A stretch of DNA of 64,000 nt, from positions 1 through 64,000 of the forward strand of contig JAJZAK010000005.1 of assembly GCA_021799485.1 (NCBI GenBank), in the 5' to 3' direction. Both the position numbers and the translations under genes were made by a program. This DNA comes from a bacterium. GTDB taxonomy: Bacteria; Elusimicrobiota; Elusimicrobia; UBA1565; UBA9628. Of the stretch, positions 22,784-30,963 are shown piece by piece. Below the pieces are notes generated by a model, which did no database searches, was not told where the DNA came from, and worked only from the letters and a program-made list of their open reading frames with translations. Positions within the stretch are counted from its first letter, which is position 1, and each line of letters starts with the position of its first letter.

Positions 22784-25719
22784 TAGGGGAAGATATCCGT
22801 CAGGGATGTCTGCCGGAGCGCGCCCAGGCCTTCGTGGGTTAATAGCTCTGGACGGGTCCTTTCCCGCGGTCCCAGAATGCAGAGCGTTGGAATGGCGCGG
22901 CGGAAGCGCTTGGCGAAGGATTTGAGAGACGAATAGGAATAGCGCTGGGCCTTGGCGTAGCGCTCGGGCCTGGGGTCGCCTTCGATCCCCTGGTCTTCCC
23001 AGTTCATCAGCCGCCATGGGATGTCGCGGAAAAACACCCGGTCCGCCCGGTAGTTTTCCAGAAGGCCCTGCTTCGTCTCGTCAAAACGCGTTCTCGAGAA
23101 GGGCGTCCTGCGAAAGAGCCGCGATAACAGGACGGAGGCCTCGGGGGTCTTATCCGCCTGGCAGCCGAGCGCGCCCCAAGCGAGGTTCTGATCTCCCTTG
23201 ATCGGACCGGGAAGGTAGCCGCCGGAGGCGTAATAGGCGAGGGAGCGCGATTCCCGGATTTCCTGGAAGATGACGGAGCTCATGTCCCCGCCCATGTAGC
23301 CCGAATAATACTCGTAGTCGACCGCGTGAGAAAGATCGAGGATCTCGTCCGGGATGTAAAGGCCCACGCGGGATTGGGCCATGTCGCGGGCGAAGAAAAA
23401 AATCGTGGGGCTCGCGGGAACGCGCAGCCGCAGAGGGGGACGCTCTGGGGGCGTCTTCGTGCCCGAGTCCGCGACGAGACGCCGGACGTCTTCGGCGGGA
23501 CGGTTGCCGACGTAGCCCACCCGGCGGCGGTAGCTCCACAGGGCCTTGGACAGCCGCGTGAGCCTTCCGATGGAGAGCTCGGAGAGCTCCTTGTCCGAGA
23601 GTTCGTTGAGGACGGGGCTCTCCTTGCCGCGCCGGGCAAACTCGTCGAGGGCGTGGAAGATGGCGTCCGGATTTTTCTTGTCGTCCTGATGGGCGCCGAT
23701 TTCGACGTCGATCATGCGGGAGAGGGTTCGCGTCGAGACGACCGGGCGCGAGAAACGCGCCCTCATGAGGGCGAGGGAGTCCTCCAAATGCCGGTCGAGG
23801 CCCGAAACATGGACCGAGGCCTGTTCCGGGCCGCAGCCATAATAGAGGCTCGTCCCCATGCCGTAAAGCTTCTTTTTATAGGCCCTGGCCGAGAGATCGC
23901 GCGCTCCCGAGAGGTCCCACAGCTTGAGCGCCTCGCAGAGGCGGCGGCTCTCTCGTTGGCCGAAGTCGAAGCGGAAGGTCAGGGAGAAGATGTCGTTATA
24001 GGGATTCTTCGCGGCAATCAGTTCCCCCGCGCCGGGATTGATCTCCACGTAGTCGCGGCCCGGGGAGAGCCAACGGGGTTCGATGGGCTTTGCCGGCATC
24101 CGGAGGATGGCCTCGGCGAACGAGGATTCGCGCGAGGGCTCGATTTTGACGGGGGTAAAATGAGGCTTTTCGATCTTGGGGATCTCCGGCCTCCCTTCCC
24201 GTCGGTAAACGACCACGCGGTTGCCCCCAAGATAGTGGCGCGCGACCTCGAGCACTTCCTCGCGCTTCAAACGCCTATAGCGGGCGATGCGTCCGACGCG
24301 CCGGGGCCAGGGCTCGCGCCGGATGAAGGAATCGAGCATTTCGTAGGCGCGCGAGCCGCTTTTCTCCCATTTCTTCTTCTCGGCGATTTCCTCATTGACG
24401 ACGAAGGCCTTAAGATCGGCGTTGCCAAACGCGCCGGATTTGAGCTTGGCCACTTCGGCGAGAAGGAGCCTTTCCGCGTCTTCCAGGCTCTGGCCGCGCT
24501 TAGGCACGGCGCCCAGCATCCAAAAGCCGGCCTCGTTCATGAAATTGGGCTCGCAGAAGGCTGATTTGACCTTCTGCGCGAGGACAAGGTCCAGGTCGAC
24601 TAATCCGCTCACTCCGTTGCACATGATCCCGTCCATGGCGGCCAGGGCTTCCGTGTCGGGACTCCGATAAGGGGCGGTGGGCCAGGCGATGACGACCAAT
24701 TTCTGGGCCTCGTAGGAGACCTCGATGCGATGCTCTCCGCGGATGGGTCGAGGCGGCCGCGCGGGCGAGGGAGGGAGGGGTTTGGGCCGGAGCCCGCCGA
24801 ACGCTTTTTGGACGAGCGGCAGGGCTTGGGCCGGCTCGAAGTCTCCCGCGAGGATGACCGCCATATTGTTGGGAACGTAATAGTCATCGAAGAAGCGGTA
24901 CATTTTCGCGAGAGAGGGGTTCTTGAGATGTTCCGTGGTGCCCAGAACGTCGCGGCCGTAGGGATGGCTCGGGTAGAGGGTTTTCAAGAGGGCCCGCTCG
25001 ACGATTCGCCAGTGGTTGTCGATGGAGCGATTTTTTTCCTCGTAGACGGCCTCCAGTTCGCTCTGAAAGAGCCGGAAGACGGGATGGGAGAAACGATCGC
25101 CTTCGACCGCGGCCCAGGCGTCGAGACGATTGGAGGGGATGTCGGAAACGTAGGCCGTCTCCTCGTAATCCGTGAAGGCGTTGAGCCCCCGCGCGCCCAG
25201 CCGGCGGTAGACGCGGTCGATCTCGTTGGGGATCTCGTAGCGCGAGGCCAGAATATTCTCAGCGTCGATCTCCCGGTAAAGCTCCGCGCGTTCCTTGGGA
25301 TCCGCCGAGCTGAAGCGCCGGCGATAGAGCTCGGCGATGCGGTCGAGATGCGGCTTCTCCTTGTCCCAGCGCAGGGTGCCGAGCCGAGTCGATCCCTTAA
25401 AGAGCATGTGCTCGAGGTAGTGGGCCATCCCGGTCGAATCGGAGGGATCGCTCGTGCTTCCGGCCCTGGTCGTCACGAAAGTGTGGATGCGGGGCTCCTC
25501 GTGGTTTGGGCTCATATAGACGCTCAGGCCGTTAGGCAGCCGGTAGATCGTCACCTTCATGGGGTCGTCCGGGAGAGGCGCCGGAAGAGGCTCCGGAAAA
25601 GGGCTGATGAAGGACGCGGAGGGCGGTCTGGCCGCGGCGCCCGGCGATGGAGTATCTTGCGCGCGCGACGGTTGGAGGGCGAGGGCGGCGGCAATAAGGA
25701 TGAATAAATAGCGCGGCAT
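22780..25719 (-). CDS. Secreted M16 (insulinase/pitrilysin family) zinc metallopeptidase
   Basis: A 979-residue protein with a signal peptide (residues 1-20) and two tandem M16 units. The first unit holds the inverted zinc motif HxxEH in 'HYLEHMLFKGS' near residue 81, with the distal glutamate in 'ELEAVYEEKNRS'. The second unit (about residues 560-979) lacks the motif, as is normal for the inactive half. The size matches periplasmic pitrilysin-like proteases that degrade small peptides. It is the last gene of the long hppA-sec-waaA run, 33 bases after waaA. Confidence 0.92.
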   Translation of the reverse strand: MPRYLFILIAAALALQPSRAQDTPSPGAAARPPSASFISPFPEPLPAPLPDDPMKVTIYRLPNGLSVYMSPNHEEPRIHTFVTTRAGSTSDPSDSTGMAHYLEHMLFKGSTRLGTLRWDKEKPHLDRIAELYRRRFSSADPKERAELYREIDAENILASRYEIPNEIDRVYRRLGARGLNAFTDYEETAYVSDIPSNRLDAWAAVEGDRFSHPVFRLFQSELEAVYEEKNRSIDNHWRIVERALLKTLYPSHPYGRDVLGTTEHLKNPSLAKMYRFFDDYYVPNNMAVILAGDFEPAQALPLVQKAFGGLRPKPLPPSPARPPRPIRGEHRIEVSYEAQKLVVIAWPTAPYRSPDTEALAAMDGIMCNGVSGLVDLDLVLAQKVKSAFCEPNFMNEAGFWMLGAVPKRGQSLEDAERLLLAEVAKLKSGAFGNADLKAFVVNEEIAEKKKWEKSGSRAYEMLDSFIRREPWPRRVGRIARYRRLKREEVLEVARHYLGGNRVVVYRREGRPEIPKIEKPHFTPVKIEPSRESSFAEAILRMPAKPIEPRWLSPGRDYVEINPGAGELIAAKNPYNDIFSLTFRFDFGQRESRRLCEALKLWDLSGARDLSARAYKKKLYGMGTSLYYGCGPEQASVHVSGLDRHLEDSLALMRARFSRPVVSTRTLSRMIDVEIGAHQDDKKNPDAIFHALDEFARRGKESPVLNELSDKELSELSIGRLTRLSKALWSYRRRVGYVGNRPAEDVRRLVADSGTKTPPERPPLRLRVPASPTIFFFARDMAQSRVGLYIPDEILDLSHAVDYEYYSGYMGGDMSSVIFQEIRESRSLAYYASGGYLPGPIKGDQNLAWGALGCQADKTPEASVLLSRLFRRTPFSRTRFDETKQGLLENYRADRVFFRDIPWRLMNWEDQGIEGDPRPERYAKAQRYSYSSLKSFAKRFRRAIPTLCILGPRERTRPELLTHEGLGALRQTSLTDIFPY

Positions 25720-25752
25720 AACGGCTCATCAAAGCATTTTAAGCGGAAGGCG

Positions 25753-27027
25753 TCAGGCTTTCAGCGCGTTTTCCAGGACTCTCAGCGTCCGGCTCGTCGC
25801 GCCCGCGAGGCTTCGCGCGGCTTCCCGGGATCGTTCGCGCCACTCCGGATGCCGGGAGATCGCGCCGAGGCGTTCCGCGATATCGGCGGCATGCCGAATT
25901 TCGAAGCCCCCGCCTCCTTCGATCAGCGCCCGCGCCGGAGCCCGGACCTTGAAGAGATGCGGCCCAAAGAGGACGGGAGAGCCCTCGACGGCCGGTTCGA
26001 GGATATTGTGGCCTCCAAGCGCGTTGAGCGTTCCCCCGACGAAGGAGGCGACGGCAAGGCCGTAAAACTGCGGGAGCACGCCCTGGACGTCGACGAGGAG
26101 GGCCCTGGGATTGTTGGGAAGAGGGGCATGGACGCCGGAATAACTGCGGAACGCGATCGCCCGATCCTGGAGGTTCGCGGCCAGCTCGGAGGCGCGTTCG
26201 ACGTGCCTCGGGGCGATCACGAGCCGCAGGTCCGGCAATTTCTCGAGAGACTTCAGGAAACCCTCCAAGACGACGTCCTCCTCGTCGGGATGCGTGCTTG
26301 CGGCGACGAAGATCGGATAACCCTTCCATCCGAGCGCCTGGAGCGCCTCCGACGCCTCCCGGCGGCCGGAGGGGGGCTTGAGATCGTATTTGATGTTTCC
26401 CACGGCCGTCACGCGCGAATCCGGGGCCCCGAGGGATATAAAACGCTCCGCGTCCTCCTCGGTCTGCGCCGCGATCGCCCGGAATCGGGAAAGCAGCGCC
26501 TTCATGACCGGACGCAGGAGAAGGTAGCGGCGCAAGCTTCTCTCCGAGACCGCGCCGTTGACGATGACGAGCGCGAGCCCCCGCGCCGAGGCCAGCGTGA
26601 TCATCTGGGGCCACAGCTCCGTCTCGACGAGGATGAGAGCCGAGGGACGCGCGCGGCGGAGGAAGGCGCCGACGGCCGGGTACCAGTCCAGAGGAGCCAA
26701 ATGCGCGCGCAGGCCGAGGGCGCGCGCCCTCTCGACGCCGGCGCGATTGGTCGAGGTGAGGATCAGAGGGCGCCGCGCGGCTCGAAGCTCTTCGATCAGG
26801 GGAAGGGCGGCGTTCACCTCGCCCAGCGACGCGGCATGGATCCAGAGGGGGCGTTGAACCGGCGAGCCGCGCTGAGCGCGGGGGATGAGGCCCATTCGTT
26901 CCGGCCATTCGGAGGCCAGGGATTTAAGGAGCCCCCGGCGCCGCGAGACAAGAAAACCGAAGCCGAAGAGGAGCGCCCCGAATGGGAATAGGAGATTCCA
27001 AAGCACAAGGGACAGGAGGAGGATCAT
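25753..27027 (-). CDS. waaA: 3-deoxy-D-manno-octulosonic acid (Kdo) transferase
   Basis: A 424-residue GT-B glycosyltransferase with an N-terminal membrane anchor. 'WIHAASLGEVNAALPLIEEL' (with the catalytic-base Glu) lies near residue 62, and 'ILVETELWPQMI' near residue 132. The acceptor-binding region follows, and the donor site includes 'GTLNALGGHNILEPA'. It attaches Kdo to lipid IVA on the cytoplasmic face of the inner membrane, so the organism very likely makes LPS. Its start overlaps the DUF374 acyltransferase stop by 4 bases (ATGA). Confidence 0.93.
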   Translation of the reverse strand: MILLLSLVLWNLLFPFGALLFGFGFLVSRRRGLLKSLASEWPERMGLIPRAQRGSPVQRPLWIHAASLGEVNAALPLIEELRAARRPLILTSTNRAGVERARALGLRAHLAPLDWYPAVGAFLRRARPSALILVETELWPQMITLASARGLALVIVNGAVSERSLRRYLLLRPVMKALLSRFRAIAAQTEEDAERFISLGAPDSRVTAVGNIKYDLKPPSGRREASEALQALGWKGYPIFVAASTHPDEEDVVLEGFLKSLEKLPDLRLVIAPRHVERASELAANLQDRAIAFRSYSGVHAPLPNNPRALLVDVQGVLPQFYGLAVASFVGGTLNALGGHNILEPAVEGSPVLFGPHLFKVRAPARALIEGGGGFEIRHAADIAERLGAISRHPEWRERSREAARSLAGATSRTLRVLENALKA

Positions 27028-27665
27028 GCCTCGAGATCCGCGCGAGCTTGCGCGTCGAGGCGATCCAGGGCGCGGGCGATCTCCTCGGCCTTGGAATCGA
27101 GATCGTCTCCTGGTTCGACGGTGATGGGTTTTCCATAGCCGACCACCACCTGCCCGAAAGGAAGCGGCACCTCGTAGCGATCCCAGGATTTTTTGAAGAC
27201 GATCTTCCGGGAAAGGGCGTTCGTGATGGGAAGGATGGGGACCTGAAGGGTTCGCGCGAGGGCCGGCAGCCCCGCCTTGACGACCCCGGCGGGCCCCCGG
27301 GGACCGTCGGGGGTGATGCCGAGGTCGAAGCCGTCGCGGAGGGCCGTGACCATCGCCTTCGCCCCGGCGACGGCCTGCCGGGAGGAAGACCCTCGGCAGG
27401 CCTTGATTCCGAATAAAGCCATCGTTCGCGCGATGAGCTCGCCATCGGCGCTCTTGCTCACGAGAACCGCGACGCGGTCTCTCCTGTGGGAGTAGGTGAA
27501 GAAAACCTGCCGGGCGTGCCAGAAGGCGTAGATGAAGCGCTTCTCCTCGCGCCTGAGGGCCGAACGCCTTTCCTCGCCGATCACCCGGATGCGGCTCGTC
27601 ATGCCGACGAACGTGATGTAGAGCCAGGCGAGACGGGGGACGATGAGGCGGAGAAGCGCCTTCAA
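27024..27665 (-). CDS. DUF374 lysophospholipid/lipid A-type acyltransferase
   Basis: About 213 residues from TTG 27665. A longer frame to 27788 exists but would overlap the upstream gene by 116 bases with low-complexity sequence. Motifs 'RFIYAFWHARQ' (with the catalytic His), 'DGELIARTMALFGIKACRGSS' and 'LGITPDGPRGPAGVVKAG' are those of the DUF374 branch of glycerolipid acyltransferases. The coupling to waaA suggests acylation of lipid A or a precursor. The exact start is uncertain. Confidence 0.85.
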   Translation of the reverse strand: MKALLRLIVPRLAWLYITFVGMTSRIRVIGEERRSALRREEKRFIYAFWHARQVFFTYSHRRDRVAVLVSKSADGELIARTMALFGIKACRGSSSRQAVAGAKAMVTALRDGFDLGITPDGPRGPAGVVKAGLPALARTLQVPILPITNALSRKIVFKKSWDRYEVPLPFGQVVVGYGKPITVEPGDDLDSKAEEIARALDRLDAQARADLEA

Positions 27666-27672
27666 AAAACGA

Positions 27673-28245
27673 TCAGGAGGTTTTGCCCTTGGCCTTGGAT
27701 TTGGAAATCCAGGCGAGGCTCGCGGCGCGCGACGGCCGGGGCTGGAGCCGACCCCCTGAGAGCTTGACGGCGATCTTATTGCCGTCAAGCTTCGACAGGA
27801 CGGCCCGCAGGGAGTCCTCGTCGGTCAAGGCCGAGAGAGGAGAGAGGGCGCAGGCCTCCTTCCCGGCGTCTTCCGAGATGAGACCGGTGGCGAAGCGCAG
27901 GATTTCGTCCAAAGCCGCCTCCTCGATGAAGGCGGCGAGAGCCTCGTGGGCGGCGCCCTCCGAGCGCAGGGTCTCGACGAAACGCTCGAAAGGCTCCCCG
28001 GCGGTCGCGAGAATGAGGCTGAAGGCCAGCCCCGGAAGCGGCGAGAGCTTCGCGAGTTCAGGAGCCGCGGCCGGAAAGGTCTCGTAGAGGACGGCCGGGA
28101 CGGCCGCCTGCCGGGCCTTCGCCAGGAGGGTCTCGACGGCCTCGGGCGAGAAACCTTCTTCGTCCAGGTTGAGCCGGGCTTTTTTCGCTCGGCGTTCGAT
28201 CTGCCAAGGCTTGATGTCGATGCGGAAGCCGATGATTTTTCGCAT
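27673..28245 (-). CDS. Hypothetical protein, possibly MetH-activation-domain-like
   Basis: A 190-residue soluble protein. ATG 28245 is 4 bases after the secF stop, which decides the start. The C-terminal third ('LDEILRFATGLI', then 'ALSPLSALTD', then 'LSGGRLQPRPSRAASLAW') follows the residue pattern of the activation domain of B12-dependent methionine synthase, in which a 'P.KSvS' motif ends the domain. The canonical SPGY motif is degraded to 'LSPLS'. I do not recognise it with certainty. It lies within the sec-envelope operon. Confidence 0.45.
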   Translation of the reverse strand: MRKIIGFRIDIKPWQIERRAKKARLNLDEEGFSPEAVETLLAKARQAAVPAVLYETFPAAAPELAKLSPLPGLAFSLILATAGEPFERFVETLRSEGAAHEALAAFIEEAALDEILRFATGLISEDAGKEACALSPLSALTDEDSLRAVLSKLDGNKIAVKLSGGRLQPRPSRAASLAWISKSKAKGKTS

Positions 28246-28249
28246 GAGG

Positions 28250-29185
28250 TTATTTGGACCTCCCGGATCCCGCCATGGAGGAGGACCGCCCGCCGGCTTT
28301 GGAGTGGCGCGCCGTCCACTCGTAGACGAGGGGCGCCGCCACGGCGATCGAGGAATAGGTGCCGACCAAGGTTCCAAAGACCATCGCCAGGGCGAAATGG
28401 TGGATGACGTGGCCGCCGAAGAAATAGAGGATGGTCACGACGACGAGCACCGTGCCGCTGGTGATGATGGTGCGCGAGAGGGTCTCGTTCATGCTCTCGT
28501 TGATCACCTCGGCCAAGGGCTTCCCGCGCAGGATGCGCATCTTTTCGCGCATCCTGTCGAGGATGACGATCGTGTCGTGGATCGAGTAGCCGCCGATCGT
28601 GAGGAGAGCGGAAACGATCAGGAGATCGACCTCCGCTCCCATGATGGAGAAGAGGCCGTAGGTCGCGAAGACGTCGTGGATGAGCGCGATGATGCCGGAG
28701 ACGCCCCAGACGGGGTTGTCAAAGCGGAAGGCGAGGTAGACGATGATGCCGACGAAGGTGAGCCCGATCGCCCAGAGGGCCTGACGGAAGAGGTGCGCGC
28801 CGACGGAAGGGCCGACGTAGGCCTTGTTGTCCACCCGAAACGAGAGAGGCGCCAAGGCGTCCTTGAGCGCCGAGAGCTTGGACTCCATGGCCTCGGGGGA
28901 AGAACTTTGCGTCTGGAGCCTGATTTGAAAGCTGTTCGTCCCGGCGAAGCGCTGAATGGAGGCGTCCGCTTCCCCGATCTTGGAGAGAGCCGTCCTCAGG
29001 GCGGACGTCGAGAGCGGCTTGTCGAGGGCGATCTGGAGGGCTGTCCCGCCCGTGAAGTCGATGCCGTATTTGACGCCGCGAACCGCCAAGGAGGCGGCGC
29101 TGGCTCCCAAAAGGAGAAGCGAGACGGCGAAGAACCGGTAGCGCCAGCCGATGAAGTCGAAGTGGGTTTTGGGAAAAAGATGCAT
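28250..29185 (-). CDS. secF: Protein translocase subunit SecF
   Basis: About 311 residues from ATG 29185, which lies 1 base after the secD stop; a longer frame to 29239 overlaps secD and is rejected. It has six membrane spans with the P1 periplasmic domain between spans 1 and 2. The conserved 'GVKYGIDFTGGTALQIAL' near the start and 'SIHDTIVILDRMREKM' near span 4 are diagnostic. With SecD it uses the proton gradient to pull exported proteins out of SecYEG. Confidence 0.95.
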   Translation of the reverse strand: MHLFPKTHFDFIGWRYRFFAVSLLLLGASAASLAVRGVKYGIDFTGGTALQIALDKPLSTSALRTALSKIGEADASIQRFAGTNSFQIRLQTQSSSPEAMESKLSALKDALAPLSFRVDNKAYVGPSVGAHLFRQALWAIGLTFVGIIVYLAFRFDNPVWGVSGIIALIHDVFATYGLFSIMGAEVDLLIVSALLTIGGYSIHDTIVILDRMREKMRILRGKPLAEVINESMNETLSRTIITSGTVLVVVTILYFFGGHVIHHFALAMVFGTLVGTYSSIAVAAPLVYEWTARHSKAGGRSSSMAGSGRSK

Positions 29186-29186
29186 G

Positions 29187-30599
29187 TTAGATGGAGATCG
29201 AGGCGATATCCCGATTCGAGAGATAGGTTTGGAAGACAAGACGCGTCATCCAGACCGCGGTAAACATGGAGATGAGGAGTCCTAGAACCAGGGTCACGGC
29301 GAAGCCCTTGATGGGTCCGCTGCCGAACTGGAAGAGGAAGGCGGAGGAAATGAGCGTCGTGATATTCGAGTCGAAGATGGCCGTGAAAGCTTTGTCGTAG
29401 CCGGTCTCGATCGCCAAGCGCACGGGCTTGCCGAGGGCCAATTCCTCGCGGATGCGCTCGAAAGTCAGCACGTTGTAGTCGACCGCCATCGCGATCGTCA
29501 GGACGATGCCAGCGATGCCGGGGAGGGTCAAGGTCGCCCCGAAGTAGCACATCGCGGCCAGCAGAAGAAGGAGATTGAGGACGAGGGCGAGGTCCGCGAC
29601 CAGTCCCGACGCGTTGTAGTAGATCACCATGAAGGCGAAGATGAAGAGCGCGGCCACGCCCGTCGCGAGGAGTCCGGAGCGGATCGAGTCCTCGCCCACG
29701 GTCGGGCCGATCGTCCGCTCCTCGATGATGTTGACGGGCGCCGGCAACGCTCCCGCCCGCAGCACGATCGCGAGGTCCTTCGCCTCCTCCAAGGTGAATC
29801 GGCCTTCGATGACGCCCTGGCCCATGATGCGGGAATTGATGACCGGAGCCGAGTAAACGACGCCGTCGAGGACGATCGCGAGGTTTTTGCCGATGTTGGC
29901 GCCCGTCAAGGCGGCGAAGGCCGCGGCCGCGTCGGGCTTGAATTTAAAGGCGACGTCGGGCTCGCCATAGCGGCCCATCTCGACGTGGGCGTCGTCGAGG
30001 TTCGCGCCGGTCAGCGGCGATTTCGCGCCGACGAGATAGAGGCTTCCGCCGCGGCCCTTCAAAAGCATGTCTCCCGCCGGGACGAGCTTGGCCGCCTTGG
30101 CCGTGAGCTGGCTGGTCTTGCCGACGAAAGGGTCCCCCAACTCGCCGATTTTGCCGAGGGCCTTCTGGGCCGCGTCCGAGGAGTCGACCATCTTGAACTC
30201 GAGGAGCGCGGTCTTGCCGACGATGTCCTTGGCCTCCTGGGTGTTGGTGACGCCCGGAAGCTCGACGACGATCCACCGATCGCCCTGCCGGGCGATGAGA
30301 GGCTCGGAGACGCCGAACTGGTCCACGCGGTTCCGGATGATCTCGATGGCCCTGCCGATGGCGTCCGAGACGTCCGCGTTCAAGGGGAGCTTCGTGATGT
30401 CGAGCTCCATGAGGAGATAGGTTCCGCCCTTGAGGTCGAGGCCCAGGTTGAGGAGATGGCGTGGACGCAGGCGGTAAGCCTCGAGCTTGGCGCGCTCGTC
30501 AGGGCTCTTGGAATACCACTCGACGCTGGGATAGAGGAAATAGACGGAGAGCGCCGCCGCGGCGCCGATCAGCGCCCACTTGAGCTTGATGTTCCTCAT
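29187..30599 (-). CDS. secD: Protein translocase subunit SecD
   Basis: A 470-residue protein with an N-terminal span, the periplasmic P1 domain beginning 'LLNLGLDLKGGTYLLME' and five C-terminal spans. The conserved 'GIVLTIAMAVDYNVLTFERI' in span 4 carries the membrane-embedded residue region tied to proton movement (canonical GMAVDAN-like motif). It sits 1 base after yajC. The order yajC-secD-secF is the standard bacterial operon. Confidence 0.95.
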   Translation of the reverse strand: MRNIKLKWALIGAAAALSVYFLYPSVEWYSKSPDERAKLEAYRLRPRHLLNLGLDLKGGTYLLMELDITKLPLNADVSDAIGRAIEIIRNRVDQFGVSEPLIARQGDRWIVVELPGVTNTQEAKDIVGKTALLEFKMVDSSDAAQKALGKIGELGDPFVGKTSQLTAKAAKLVPAGDMLLKGRGGSLYLVGAKSPLTGANLDDAHVEMGRYGEPDVAFKFKPDAAAAFAALTGANIGKNLAIVLDGVVYSAPVINSRIMGQGVIEGRFTLEEAKDLAIVLRAGALPAPVNIIEERTIGPTVGEDSIRSGLLATGVAALFIFAFMVIYYNASGLVADLALVLNLLLLLAAMCYFGATLTLPGIAGIVLTIAMAVDYNVLTFERIREELALGKPVRLAIETGYDKAFTAIFDSNITTLISSAFLFQFGSGPIKGFAVTLVLGLLISMFTAVWMTRLVFQTYLSNRDIASISI

Positions 30600-30600
30600 C

Positions 30601-30963
30601 TCACGAGGAGGGGGCGGCGTCTTTGCCGGCGCCTTCGGATGGCCCGGAGACGGCCGGAGGCAGCGCCGCGGAGACGGCGCTGCGCGCCAAGGTCAGCTTC
30701 ACGTTCTCCGCGAAGCGGACCTCCAGGTCGTTGCCCTTCATGCCGGTGATCGTCCCATAGAGCCCGCCCGACGTCAGGATGCGGTCTCCCTTCTTGAGGC
30801 CCGCCAGCATCTTCTCCCGCTCCTTGGCTTGCTTTTGCTGCGGCCGAAAGAGCAGCCAATAGAAAATCACGAGAACCGCGAAGAAGGGGAACAGGCCGGC
30901 CAACGGGCTCGCCTGGGGGCGGGCCGTCTTGGCTGGAGTCGGCGCCTGCGCGGCTCCGTTCAT
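30601..30963 (-). CDS. yajC: Sec translocase accessory protein YajC
   Basis: A 120-residue protein with one membrane span at about residues 24-42 followed by the family motif 'FRPQQKQAKEREKMLAGLKKGD' in part and 'ILTSGGLYGTI'. YajC associates with SecDF at the translocon. The start overlaps the stop of hppA by 4 bases, so the pump gene and the sec genes are translationally coupled. Confidence 0.93.
   Translation of the reverse strand: MNGAAQAPTPAKTARPQASPLAGLFPFFAVLVIFYWLLFRPQQKQAKEREKMLAGLKKGDRILTSGGLYGTITGMKGNDLEVRFAENVKLTLARSAVSAALPPAVSGPSEGAGKDAAPSS

Noticed and set aside
28169-29263. A 364-codon plus-strand frame opposite secF
   Set aside because: Its composition (Asp/Glu/Gly/Arg-rich, no hydrophobic core) is that of an antisense shadow of a membrane protein gene.
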